64,000 nucleotides of DNA from Amanita rubescens (taxonomy: Eukaryota; Basidiomycota; Agaricomycetes; Agaricales; Amanitaceae). The first letter of the stretch is position 1; every line of letters starts with the position of its first letter. The stretch is from positions 1 through 64,000 of the forward strand of contig WION01000183.1 of assembly GCA_015039365.1 (NCBI GenBank), in the 5' to 3' direction. The position numbers were made by a program, and so were the translations under genes. Below are positions 10,605-22,397 of this stretch, piece after piece. The notes under the pieces were generated by a model. The model saw nothing but the letters and a program-made list of their open reading frames with translations, did not search any database and was not told the origin of the DNA.

Positions 10605-13600
10605 AACTATTTATTACGCCACAGGGGAAGATGCACTACTGGAATTCTGGTTTCCCAATTCGTTAGATTTCTCCGACCATTATCGCCTGCTTCGCCGCGC
10701 CCTAGATTTCTAGATGTCACACCCAGCATCTTCAATTTCAATTTCAGCATCGCGCCCTTGCAAGTCTGTTCCTTGAAGCCTACCAGCCGCCTCGCGTACC
10801 ATCATCCATCGCATTGCGCGTCATCTTGCTCTTTTCCAGTTGACTTTTTGTGGAATATATACCTACCATTTCCCTGCCATCCATCTATCCTTGTTGATCG
10901 AGCTGTTCTCGTTGCATATATTCCTTGGTATTGTGTATCATCCCTCTTCTCTGTGCTTCTTTCACTATCGCTCTATTTTGGTATATTATAGCTTTTTACG
11001 TGCTACTTATTCCTGTCTTCCCGTCCCTTCCCTCCCCGTTCACGATTATGGCGCATCCATTATTTCCTCCTGGTTCCGTTCCATCCATAGTAACGCCTGC
11101 CTGGTCTCCATCTCGTATAGCCATTTTCATTGTCGTCTTGGCCGTGTTGCGTCGGATCCTGAAGCAAGTCTTTTTTTTTCAGCACGTAGGACACGGTGGG
11201 TGGTCAGGTTTACTGAGACGATTGACAACAAGAGGGTTGATCCAACGCTTTTCAATTTATCCTTCCAGCTGTCAACTTGTCATCTGTCAACATTTCGACG
11301 TCCTTCTAGCTTCAGTCAACATATTCAATATTCGAAGGTTCAGAAGTGAGACGGTTTCTAAGGATTGGATTTAACAATGATTGACAACGCGAAAATGGCG
11401 CATACCTCAACATACAGGCGTACAGGTACAAGGTTCCATTTTCATTGCTTGGCTCGCAACATGCCGCTGTGCTGCATACCCCGGATTGTCAAGACCGCAC
11501 TAACTCATGTCAACTAACCCTGATAGGACTAGAAGGAGGGACTTACGGCGGGCACGTCGACCTGGTGTACAGATTTCGAAACCGCATGCCCACAGGTTTG
11601 GGGAGTAGAAAACCAGGGCCGGTGGCCTGTGTTTTCATGACATTGCCTTTGGCATGTTGCAAAGGGGTTCCCCGCACCAGCGCCGCAAGGAAGAGGCACG
11701 GAGACGGCGGTGGCAGGCGGTGCAGCGCTCGTGCCTTCAATTGACCTTTTCGATCGTCAATTAAAGTTTTTCCCTTTTGTTCCTTGCTTTTTTTTTCTTT
11801 TCTCGCCACCCTGACATTTAATTTAGTCCGGAATCAGCAGTGTGACCTAGCTTCTGGGGTGTGGAAAGAAGCATGACAGGTTGACCCTTGTAAGTGTTAC
11901 ACACGAATTGTAACGTGCCTCGTGTTGTGGAGAAGGTTAATTGACTGGACTTCCCTTGGTTGTAGGGTCCAAAAAGCGTCGGTTACGGTGAGGGATTACT
12001 TGTAGCATAATTGCTAGTGGTCGTCGCTTGTGGCGCCGATGATAACCAGAGGTATTTTGTTTTACCGATACCCGTAGCTTTGGCGGTATGCAATACAGTA
12101 ACTTGGCGGTTAAGTAGAAGACTCGGATGTAAGCGGATCAGCGTTTCAACACGAGTAAATACTCCCCACGCTTTCCGCTCATTTGGCCGGCCTCGAATTG
12201 TGGATGCTTCTGTGCCAACTGTCAGTTTGACACCGGAACCGAATCTTCGAAGTATATTGGAAGGTTGAAGCACATGATACATACTAAACGTCAAACGTTA
12301 ACAGTTTTTTTTTCTTCACTTGAAGCCTGTGACCTTGTTCTCTATTTAGGCGGTTCCTTTATATTGGGTTCTCGCGTATTATAACCTTGCGAATTGTGGT
12401 GCTAACTTTGTTGTGGGTAATTTCGTCTAGGTTGCATTTAGCGAGGCTAATCGGACGCAGGCGCTAGAGTTGGCACCAGTGATACTTGATGCATTGAGCA
12501 GCTGAGCTTGGGACAGGGACCGGAAGGCGAGACTAAAACATACTCAATGTCACGCCCGCTGTTGTGAGGATCCATCCGGGACAGCACGTCGTTGGAGTGC
12601 TGCGGAAAGAATGTTCGGTTTGGAGGCGCACGGACCGACATACGGTGGTAATTTCCACCAGTCATCGGCACAGGTGGCCATCGTTCACATGCAATTCTGC
12701 TTCTTCTTGTTATTGGTAACGCCTTCCCATTTTGTTTTCTCCTTTGATCGTTTTTTCCCACATGGTTGAATCTGCGTACATTCAAATCCATTCTAAATCT
12801 AGGCAATGACTTATCTCTAGTGTCACCAGTCCACGACCTTATGCTCTTCTCTTTCTAGATCGTTCAACAAGCCCTGCTGCCATTCAAGACGAAGTGCAAG
12901 CAGAACATATCATTATCTTTAGAAATTGCTCTTCAGCGGTCGCCTGTTTCCCTGCGAAATAGGACGGCATTCGTCAGTATCAAGGAATGCAAGTCTCGTT
13001 CCCATCCTTTACTTGGTAGAAGGCTAATGCCAGCGTGAACGGTCTATTGTCGCGTTCATTGAAAGTAAGTCTTTTTCTATTACTCTCGTTACACTTCCCG
13101 AACCAGTTCATAATCGTGTTCAAGGCGCTGTGGTTTAACGCGTAAAGGGCATCAAACCCACAGAAGTTATTCTATGATGATCTCTGTAATACTTGTGCCA
13201 AAAGGCTCCACTTCAAGGCATGACAAATGATCAGCGGTTTTCTGCCTATTGCTGCGCTGAGACGCCGTTTTCTCCATCCGGCCGCAATCCTGTTCAAGGC
13301 TGTATGACTCAACACGCTCATTGCGGTTTGGACAACCTTCAACTGCACGTTACCTCGAGTTCTCTTGTTAACTCGATGGTCAAATGCCTGGCAGATTCTA
13401 CTTTCTCAAGCAAAAACCCAGTTACTCCCTTGTCCTACGTGCGGCTGGGCAATTCATCTCAGCGTTCACTCTCGTTGCGGCTTGTCGTTCGAAATGAGAA
13501 CCAGTTCGATACTATTAAATCTATGTGTATCGTATAGATACCATCTAATCAAGCATGAAAAGTCATTCTTTGCTACTCGAATAAGAGTATTGGTAAAATA

Positions 13601-13841
13601 AATAAAAAAAGCGGGTATAGGCACTAGTATCATGTTCATCTGCATGTAACACATGCGATGACATCACTCTCGCCAACACCTGTTGTAGATTGTCAGCTCA
13701 GTAGAGTACCCGTGGTAATGGGATGACATACAGAATCTCATAATTCTCTGTAATAGAATGCTCAACACCGTTACGTCCAACATAACAACATCCCCTGTGA
13801 AAGAGTATTAGGAATATCTCTGTATTTACATACAACACAAC
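10605..13841. other. intergenic region
   Basis: The first ~750 bp are pyrimidine-rich (many CTTTCC/TTCC tracts) and probably include the 3' UTR of the upstream gene. Open frames across 10758-11374 are Phe/Ser/Leu-rich translations of that bias, not credible proteins. The remainder has only short scattered frames without splice support. Confidence 0.5.
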
Positions 13842-14807
13842 TTACAGATGTTCCCCGGTCTTTCCTGGTAGCCGCAATCCGTTAACAATCGCAACAGCGT
13901 GATAGAGCCTCTGCCCGCCCTCATCATAGCCGCCATCAATTGGTCTTTTTCCGTGGGGGGTGCGCCCGTGGGAGGTGAGCACAAACTCCATCTGTACTGG
14001 ATCGTATGGCAAGAGATCGTATCGACCACGATGGGGGTGTTCGTCCCCGCAGTAGGAGACGAAAGGTTTAGCAGGCGAGCCTTGTCGCATTTCGATTTTG
14101 CAAGGGAAGACTGAGCGCTCGAAAAGCGCTGAGCCTATGTAGATGGGTGTACCGTCTGCTTCGTAGCAAGGTGGGATCCCTGCTTCGGGTTGACCGGGGA
14201 ACGACGCAGAGTTGGTGTCTAGGACGATCCGATGTCTCGATGAAGGGGGTGTGGTTTTTTCACTAGTGGGGGTGTAGGCCGGTGGTGGTGGGGATGTTAG
14301 TTGGTTGGAACTAGAAGCGTTGCCGAGGTCTCTCTGGTTGACCGGTGGTCCTCCGTATCCATCCCCGTGTCCGGAACCATAATATGCAGAAGCAGATCCA
14401 CGACTTTGATCGGAAAGTTGATTCGGAGGATAATCACCATATCCGTGCCCGCGTTGAGGATACCCTGGGGTAGGCATAGGAGGGGCGTGTTGACGTCCAC
14501 CGCCATGAGACCCACCGCCGTCACGGTAGTGCGGGTCCCCATGATTGGCACCATGTTGCTGACCGCCGAGCAGTCCACCGATAAGGCCAGAGATTAGGCC
14601 GCCGCGATGATCTTGGTCATGTCCTCCACCGAGGAGGCCGGAAATTAGCCCGCCGCGGTGTCCACGTTCGCGTCGACGTTCTGTATTCTGATCAGGATAA
14701 CTTGCGCAGTCATAGGGTGAATTCGTACCACGACGACGTTCCCTCCTAGTGTGACGCCTCCCGTGGTCTCGGCTTGAGCTTGAATCGCTATCTGACGAGT
14801 GACCCAT
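13842..14807 (-). CDS. DM9-domain protein with Gly-rich repeat N-terminus
   Basis: An uninterrupted 321-residue frame starts at the first true ATG (14807), reading MGHSSDSDSSSS; the frame is open further upstream but has no ATG there. The N-terminus is Ser/Arg-rich. Two RGGLISGL repeats and an LIGGLLGG stretch follow, then a Gly/His/Pro/Tyr-rich linker (about residues 40-210). The C-terminal ~110 residues read PIYIGSALFERSVFPCKI, SYCGDEH, GRYDLLP, then GYDEGGQRLYHAVAIVNG and LPGKTGEHL. This is the DM9 pattern (gGyE..G..LY.a......pGK.g.hl) known from mannose-binding lectin-like proteins. A cytoplasmic sugar-binding or agglutinating role is an inference. No signal peptide is present. A TATA box lies about 50 bp upstream. 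Confidence 0.85.
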   Translation of the reverse strand: MGHSSDSDSSSSRDHGRRHTRRERRRGTNSPYDCASYPDQNTERRRERGHRGGLISGLLGGGHDQDHRGGLISGLIGGLLGGQQHGANHGDPHYRDGGGSHGGGRQHAPPMPTPGYPQRGHGYGDYPPNQLSDQSRGSASAYYGSGHGDGYGGPPVNQRDLGNASSSNQLTSPPPPAYTPTSEKTTPPSSRHRIVLDTNSASFPGQPEAGIPPCYEADGTPIYIGSALFERSVFPCKIEMRQGSPAKPFVSYCGDEHPHRGRYDLLPYDPVQMEFVLTSHGRTPHGKRPIDGGYDEGGQRLYHAVAIVNGLRLPGKTGEHL

Positions 14808-14857
14808 GTTGTCGAAAGAAGGAGAGAATTGAGGCAACAGAGCCGGCCTCAGCACTG

Positions 14858-14864
14858 TTTTATA
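14858..14864 (-). promoter_or_regulatory. TATA box of the DM9 gene
   Basis: TATAAAA on the minus strand, 51 bp before the ATG at 14807, in a region otherwise without coding potential. Confidence 0.6.
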
Positions 14865-15930
14865 AGTAGCACGTTACCCAATAATATGATGAAGTGATAC
14901 TATCTTACGCGAGTCACAGCATTGCGGCGCCCAGATGAATTACGTACACAAGCAGTGGTCACTGGTAGCGGGTGCAATCCAACAGCATCGGATGCAATTG
15001 GAATCTCCGTCAACTTCCGAGCCATAACGGCAAGTCGTTGTGTCTCTATGTCTCTAACTACTATGATAGAATTGCCAGCGCCGTGAATGTTCATAGACTC
15101 ATCAGTCTTGGAACCGGAATGTATATAAATAATAAGCACCGTCCAACTGCGCGGTCACACGGCTTTGTTCTGATCCCGGGACTCGGAGTACGTCATAAGT
15201 TCGCGTCCACGAGTCGTAGTTCCCAGTGCTGCCCCCGTCATCGCTTTCTCGAACATTGCGCATCGATGGGAAAAATCTGCGTACCTATCATAAATTCCAT
15301 CGACAAACCTTGCTCATTGTCCTTTTGCTTTCGAGCCTTGCACAGCTTAACCTCTCCATTGGTTGGTGGATGTGCAGGCCGGAACAGGATGCATTGCCGG
15401 ATAGAAGACTAGCCCAATTCTTGGTTATGTCTTGCTCTTTTGCTTCCACTGACTCCAACGATCGCTTAGCGCTCTTCATGAATTACCGGATAGATTCACT
15501 GACTGCATGAGTACTCATCAGCCATTCACGCTCTCCTCCGGACGAACATGCTCACCATTGCTCAGATCGCATGACTCTTCCGTTTGTTAGACACAATCAC
15601 CATCGAAGTCAACGACCAGGAATTCCAATGGTATTAATCATCAAACACCACTTACAGCGTTGGGATGTAAATGTATAGCTTCTTTCGGTAAGGAAAAAGT
15701 AGTACTTTTTAACCGAGTTTTACCCGCGCAAATCAAATCCTCTGTGGTAAAATTGATGCATAGCACACTGGCGGCGGTAATGTCGGCGGAGAGGTGATCT
15801 ATGCATTGAATTGGAAAAGACCGTGATGAGTTTCGAGTCTCCACATATGTATGACAATGAGGGTAATGGATTTCTATCGTGTAAGGGGTTATGAGCCGTT
15901 AGTTCGAAAGCACTGTATGATAGTTTAACT

Positions 15931-16540
15931 TCAATATTCCGGCTTAGCTCTCGTCGCTCCTTGTAATTGTGACTTCAATATCAACGCCGCCGGCCGTCGT
16001 CCGACTAGCCCAAGGAATGAAATACATTGCGACGCCAACGTATCATTCTTGCTTCTGCATGTTGGCACGTTCTTGTTGCGGAATTGTCGGATAGTGACGA
16101 ACCGTTTCGATTTGAAGCGGAAGTTGGCCAAGAGTGGTAGAATGACTCGATGAATGATGCGGTTTGGGATTTGTACTCTTAGTTTCCGTTCTTGATCCAC
16201 CAATGCAAACGAATTACACGGCCGCTGAGCAAACGATCTGTGTCTCTCCGACTTTTCGGTTGAAAGTGACCCCTAATCTCAATCTATTTACAATCGCATG
16301 ACTCGTGGTGCCTCGATTAACGACCCGCCTCCGTGACCCATCGCTTCTTTCAACCATGCCAAAATCTATATAGCGAGAAAGAGGGATTTTTCGTACAGCG
16401 AGAGATGGAACAAGGATGGGGAGTCGGATGCCCGGAGAGTATGTATTGAAGATGCCTGATTCCACGGTGACACCTGGCATCAATGTGTTTCGAAGACAAT
16501 CTGGATGCGTAATGTAACTAGAAGACAAACTGACCACCAT
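15931..16540 (-). other. two adjacent coding-like ORFs downstream of the kinase gene
   Basis: Frames at 16214-16540 (starts MVVSLSSSYITHP, contains RYIDFGMVERSDGSRRR) and 15931-16203 (VDQERKLRVQIPNRI) run in the same direction as, and begin 25 bp after, the APH-type kinase gene. Codon choice is not obviously random, but I see no intron joining them, no domain, and no ATG for the second. They may be an unrecognised small gene or 3' flanking sequence. The interval 14865-15930 shows nothing else. Confidence 0.22.
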
Positions 16541-16564
16541 GAGGCGTCAATTACTACACAAGGC

Positions 16565-18018
16565 TCATACATCAGCGTCACCAGGAACACTACCCACAAT
16601 ATCAACTCCAAGACAAGTACCAGCACAAGTAGATGGTTTCAGGGCTTCCTTGTTAAGGACGTACCACTTCGTGGAAAGCACTAGTTGGTTCAGCTTCACA
16701 TCGACTGGGAGTGCTCCAGCGAGTTGATCAATTAAGGTTTGAAAACGATCTATCTCCTCTGCGTCCTTTATACGTACACCATCATCATCGTCGAGGTCCG
16801 GCCAACAGACCTCGAAACCTCTATCAGCGAACTGGAGCGCGTGAGAACCACCAAAGTCCCAGTCGAGGATCGCAAGTATACGACGGGGAGAAGAATGACT
16901 AAATGTTGGTTTATCTGGCGGGATCAGCATTAGAGAGAAAGTCGAACGTACCTCACTATGACGTTCCGCCCATGGAGATCGCCGTGCCGCAACACGAAGG
17001 GGTACTCGCACTTGTATGGATGTGCTATAAAATCATCCCTCTTGCTTTTCACGCGCTTGAATGCATCCTCGGGCGTCAAGTTGAAAAGCCAATCACTGAT
17101 CTCCCTTCTGAATTCTGTTTCGTGGTCCGAGAGCGTGTCCTTGTGCAACATTTGATCCATGTAGTGGAAATCACGGTCGAAGATAGACCGAACGTATTCT
17201 TGCACAGAGTCATACCTGTGTGAAATGTGAGCATGTATTGCACATGAACGAAGTTAGTCGTCGAAGAACTAACGGTCCAATGCCGTAAAGACCGAGACTG
17301 TCGACAACCCCCTATATGGCATTCAGCTTCTGCGGAATCACGTAGTCCAGGTGAGACTTACCCTACCACTATCAACATTTATACCATCAACAAGGGGACA
17401 TGCGGAGCCATCTGGGCTGATTCCACCGATCATGCTAAAGGCCGTTTTTGTCCTCATCGTGCGCATTATCTCTGCAACTTGGCTGGCCATATTATGTTTT
17501 TCTTCCTCTGGGAGATCCATCCACACTTCGCTCAAACCATCTCCGTCGATATACTCCATGGCTATGAATTCAGATCCATGGGCGCAGCTATAAGCGTAGA
17601 TGGCCGGAGTGGGTATGTTGAGATCGGTGTGCCGCTGACAGTATAGCATACAGCCGACGGAAGTGGAGGTCTGCGATCGCGAGATGGTATTTGGATCGAT
17701 TGGAAAGCGCAGGATAAAGGGGAAGGGCCGAACAGGATTACCTGTGTCGAGGTTAAGAATGTGTACATAGTTGTATCCCCCTTCGATAACATCAATTCCT
17801 TGGACTCTAGAGACGAGCTTCGAGGACAAAATTTCGGCAGGACTTGATACGGAGGCGAAAAAATTCCTAGCTGATTCTGGGATGTTGGCTGGTAAATGAG
17901 CGTTGTGTGGGAGAGTCGCCGAGATATGAAGATGTGGAAATTGTTTGATCTGGAGGATGTCGTCCTTTGCATGGCTCACATGTTCTCTGACTGTGCTATG
18001 AGCGGTTGTGGTCGCCAT
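16565..18018 (-). CDS. aminoglycoside phosphotransferase (APH)-fold kinase-like protein
   Basis: Four exons: 17362-18018, 17274-17311, 16952-17215 and 16565-16898, giving 430 aa. ATG at 18018 (MATTTAHS) is chosen because the longer frame upstream begins at a non-ATG codon. Visible kinase-like features: FILRFPID (Lys-loop region, near residue 105), AMEYIDGDGLSEVW hinge, the catalytic loop HGDLHGRN at about 308-315, and the metal-binding ILDWDFGG near 332. Fungal genomes carry many such PF01636 proteins of mostly unknown substrate, probably small-molecule kinases. All key residues are present, so the enzyme looks active. Confidence 0.88.
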
Positions 18019-18042
18019 GAGCAAGAATAATAAAGGAAACAA

Positions 18043-19169
18043 GTTGTGGTCGCTGAAACATTATCGAAATCCAGTGACATGTGACATGTGATATGCGCCA
18101 GTGCAGCGCCCTCGCTCAAACACGGCGACGATTATTATTCATAGTATTGGATTCGTAGACGTTCCGTGGCACACACGTGCGACTTCACGGCAAGACTCGG
18201 TTTCTGACCAGTTTTTTTTAGCCTGGATTAACATGTATGCATACTTCGTGGAAAACAAAGAGGATCGGACAAAACGGAGAGCATGCACGTACCGAGTTAA
18301 AACATCTACATCGCTGCAGATCCAATATCGATGTTCACCTTGTCCGCACTGTGCCAGAGCTATCGCCGTTGTGGGAGCAAAATCAGCACGTGGACGAAGA
18401 AATCTGTTAAATCGGGAATCGGCACCTTGAGTGAGACAGCCTAGCGACAGACGAAGCACGTCGTACCGGCACCATCCTACGTCGCCACAGATCCTCAGAC
18501 TCTAGGCAACATCACCCGTGTTTGCGTGAGGGCTGAAATGCACACAAATAGCAACCAGTGTCACGGGCCTAGCTAGGATGATGTCACGGAGCAGTCCATT
18601 TTGGTACAGGCAGAAAGAGAGAATCAGAGAGAGCAGGAAAAGCGCGGCAGATGATGCACTTACCGAGTAAAAACATCTAGGAACTTCCTAAGCCGCTACA
18701 GAGTGCTACGTATCCAATGATCTGTTGTAGTAGCCTTCAAGCGCGGATTTACCACTGACGTGGGCGAGAGGGCAATGCGGAGTCCAACCCTCGAGACCGA
18801 CATGTTTTCCAGGTCTTAAAATATTCGAGAGGACTTGAACTGAGTCCTCCCACTTAAAGTACGAACTGGGATAACTGCACCTATGCAGTCAAAAAGAATA
18901 GAAGAATGAGGCTACACACCTAATCCCAAAGCTGCGCCCTCGCAGCTGTCTCATCTCTCATCTGCTCCTTATCCCGGCTGTAATTCATCCACAGCAGACA
19001 CAAAACAAAGCTACAACAACATCATTAGCAAATGACCATCCACGGGTATAAGAAAACTAACCAACTTATATCCCAAAACCCACACGGGAACCGATTCGAG
19101 AGTTTCCAGGCCGGACCTCGACGATGATGTTGATGTGCGTAAAAAGGACACAGAGGAGATAGATCATTT
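18043..19169. other. intergenic region
   Basis: No coding frame with splice support. The segment near 18815-18870 has a pseudo-T-arm appearance (GGACT...AGTCC) but no complete tRNA cloverleaf. Confidence 0.45.
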
Positions 19170-19885
19170 TCAAACCTTCTTGCCGGAGCACTTCCAGTCG
19201 ATGTGAAGCTGAACTATCCCTTCCGCTGGGTTTGAAAATAGAGATCGTAGTACTTGTAATTTAAAATCGGCGAATGTGATGGCGAGAGAACGATTGAGGC
19301 TGGATGTATCGCGCGAGCTGAAGATGTGATCCAAGCCATGGCAAACGGCATGTTTTCATGGCGCCTCAAAAGCGGTGATAAAAGTTCGAGAAGGCCTGAA
19401 TGGATTCGCAGCATTCTAATAGTCGTGTCTTTGAAGCTGTACACCGACATTCGCACTTGCTCGTCTGAAAACTGAAATTGCCATCATCGGAGATGGTTCT
19501 ACTGACGTATAGTACAAGGTACCCACTCTCACACAACGTTTCGTCCGATTATTATTAAATCTGCTTGCACGGTCACCGACATAGAGTGACTTTTGCATTC
19601 TGGACGTCTTTCTCCGACATTTGTACCGTGCGACATCCACTTGTCTTTCCAAGGAATGTGTTGAAGGCGATGAATGATCTAGAAATCGGTCATAGGAAGC
19701 ACTCTGGTTGCGCAGAGCAATACTTCCTACCTGTTCGGGAAGACACTGCCACATTGGAAGTTGTTGCCGTCTGTTATCGTTTGTACTGTTTGGCTCACGG
19801 GCCAATGAACAACAATCCATCGGCACCGCCGCCTACTACTTTGGCACACTTCTCCCGTCCGTCGCAGTACATCTCTAACCCACAT
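19170..19885 (-). pseudogene. unidentified gene divergent from CWC27, frame broken near its 3' end
   Basis: The last exon is clearly coding: FSDEQVRMSVYSFKDTT, ELLSPLLRRHEN, then AMAWITSSA in one frame, and RDTSSLNRSLAITFADF ending WKCSGKKV (stop 19170-19172) in another. The switch falls in a CGCGCG tract around 19310; dropping one GC unit would join the two halves. Upstream, possible exons include one starting with ATG at 19885 and ending at a GTAGGA donor, and a short one reading MSEKDVQNAKVTL, but I could not build a complete model. No family is recognised. The 5' end lies 13 bp from the CWC27 start, so the promoters overlap. Confidence 0.38.
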
Positions 19886-19898
19886 TAACCCCACCATC

Positions 19899-21986
19899 AT
19901 GGCACTGCCAACAAAAGGGCGAGTCATCATCGACACCACAGTAGGCGAGATTGACATCGAGCTGTGGTCCAAGGTATGTGACAGTCCTTCCCAGCCTCTG
20001 GATGGCATGCTGTGTGCGACGAGCCTGAACTTATTCACTTGTAGGAAACGCCGAAAGCGTGTCGGAACTTTATCGCATTGGCTATGGAGGGTTTGTGAGT
20101 TCTCTCGGCCTCAAGCGTGCACCGTCCCCCTGAGAAGCGTCATATTTGTTGTACCGGTAATAGGATACTACGACGGCGTCATATTCCACCGGTGAGTCAT
20201 TGTCCCCTACATGGAGTATGAGGGTTTAAATACGGTGTATTAGTGTTGTCCCTGGGTTCCTAGTTCAGACGGGCGACAAAACCGGAACCGGAGGAGGGGG
20301 AGAGTCATTCTTTGGCGGTATGTCAGTTCTGTTTTGATTCAAACGAGATTGAATCTCGGCGACTATAGAACCGTTTGAGGATGAAATTCATCCTCGTTTG
20401 AGATTCCCCCACAGAGGTTTAGTCGCGATGGCGAACAGTGGCACAAAACATTCAAACGACTCACAGTTTTTCATCACTCTTGGTGAGCCACCGCACAGCA
20501 CATTTATATTACCATCAAGTTATTGAGGATATATTTGGTACAGATCGGGCAGATGAGTTACACGGAAAACATACATTGTTCGGACGTTGTGTGGGCGATA
20601 CGTTCTACAGTATGTATCACGTCACCCGTCATTGCATCGCCATCGCTAATATGTCACCGCTAATTGAAATCTCCTGCTAGATGTTCTGAAAATAGGCGAA
20701 ATGGGTAAGGTTCCGATTCGGGAAAGGCTGTCATTTAGTGACCGAGATGTTATTTTCGTATATTCATCTAGAGCTTGATGATAATGGGCGGCCCCTATAG
20801 TAAGTTTCTTCCCGGTGATGGTGGGGTGCGGTGCTAATACGTGTGGAGTACAGTCCTCCGAAGATCAAAAGCATACGAATAGTTGACAATCCTTTCGATG
20901 ATATTGTGCCTCGTATCACTGCCGCTGAAAAGAGGGTTCAGCAACGGGCCAAAATACAGGCACAGAAGGAGCGAGAAGAAGCGGAACGTAGGCGTGGAGC
21001 CAAAAAGTGACGCCGAATCAAATCCGGTCATCATGAATCTGACAACTGTTCTACTAGGAACGCAAAACTGTTGAGTTTCGGTGCTGATGAGGACGAAGGG
21101 GGGCAAGAGCCATCAATCAAAAAGAAGGCAATCTTTCGACCAGATCGTAAGTATAGAACATCTCGACAGCTTGTATGACTTGTACTCAAGTTGGTCACAT
21201 TGACGCATAGTTGTGGAGGACGGTCCGTCGTCTGCGGTGCCTGACTTTGTGTCCAAACCTGTGCTTCCACTGGAACCAGAGAGAAAGGCGGAGTCGAAGA
21301 CAGAAACAAAGTCATTGTCCAAAAATAACGATAAAGATGACATAACGAAGATTCGAGAAAAGCATGCACAAGAGCAAGCATCCGAAGAGTGAGTATATAT
21401 GTGCATGTTTGTATCGAGAGTGATATGACGAGAATTCAGGAAATCTCGTAAGAGCGAGATAGCCAAGATGGAGGCTGAGATACGGAAACTTACGAAACGA
21501 CATGACAACGACAGCGATGAAGAAGTTAAGAGAAAGAAGCCGAAAAAATCTTATTTGGAGGAAGAACTAGCGAAATACGCTAAAGGACGAGGGAAGCACA
21601 AGAAAGGAAAGGACGGAAAACGAAAGGATGAAAGTGACGTGTTGTCTGCGTTGAATAGCTTCAGGGACAAGCTGCAGAGTCAGAAGTGGTCAGACGGAGA
21701 AGACAATGATGTCATTATGGGTGATGAATCGAAGGCCGAGGAGGGGACAAAGGATGAAGGAAGTGCGGCGGCAGCAGGTGAGGAGGAGCCTGGGATGGAG
21801 GTTGATGATGATTTTGGGTTTATGAATCATGCGCTGCATTTCCCGAAAGACAACGGAGAGGAGACGCAGAAGGCTGAGAGGGATTATGAGGTTATTGATC
21901 CTCGACAGAGAGGAGCGAAGGCTCGGGAAGAGGAGAAAGAACGCCGAAGGGTTCAGAAAGCCGGCCGGGGCGGAAACAGACGATGA
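19899..21986 (+). CDS. CWC27: CWC27 spliceosome-associated cyclophilin
   Basis: Twelve exons (19899-19973, 20045-20090, 20164-20191, 20244-20317, 20369-20482, 20544-20609, 20681-20704, 20772-20799, 20854-21006, 21058-21146, 21211-21388, 21440-21986) give 473 aa in continuous frame. Residues 1-175 form a cyclophilin domain: KGRVIIDTTVGEIDIELW, FHRVVPGFLVQTGD, GGGGESFFG, MANSG, SQFFITL. Where active cyclophilins have a Trp, this protein reads RADELHGKHTLFG; the Glu is typical of the CWC27 branch, which has little or no prolyl isomerase activity. The rest is charged coiled coil with Lys-rich patches and ends in an Arg-rich tail. Known role: a component of the Bact-stage spliceosome. Confidence 0.96.
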
Positions 21987-22258
21987 ACCCGAGACACGTG
22001 CTACGAAACGCCAGCGGTCTTCACACAGTCGTTATTGTGAGCGTGAAGGCTGTGAATGCTCAACATGTGTATATGTTCCTGGCTATTCCTGGCTAATTAG
22101 CTCAGCATTTTGTGCACGAAGCTGATCGACGGGCTGCTGATGAGCTCTGCGCAGCCCACTGCTGAATAACCTGTGCAGCTTAAGTCGCGAGGCCAGACGA
22201 GTGGACCTAAAGGGCCCAACGGTGGCCTAGCTTCAGCCTAAATCGTGACAGATGGTAA

Positions 22259-22265
22259 TATAAAA
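22259..22265 (+). promoter_or_regulatory. TATA box of UBC6
   Basis: TATAAAA, 133 bp before the UBC6 ATG, followed by a pyrimidine-rich leader (CACACCGATCAACTC, CTTTCTCCTC) typical of fungal transcription start regions. Confidence 0.5.
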
Positions 22266-22397
22266 GGCCGAAACCGTTTCCATACTTGATTCCAATTTTC
22301 CCACACCGATCAACTCTTACCCTGCCACACTTTCTCCTCATTCCCGCTCACACCATCCGCTTTTCTAACCCCCGTACTTTACCCGAACTCCATCCAA

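Noticed and set aside
10758..11374. Two overlapping hydrophobic ORFs (up to 169 codons)
   Set aside because: They translate a pyrimidine-rich region, have no splice logic, no ATG context and very biased composition; more likely UTR or spacer.
18815..18875. second tRNA-like segment (GGACT...AGTCC stem)
   Set aside because: No acceptor stem or D-arm can be formed; box A is absent.
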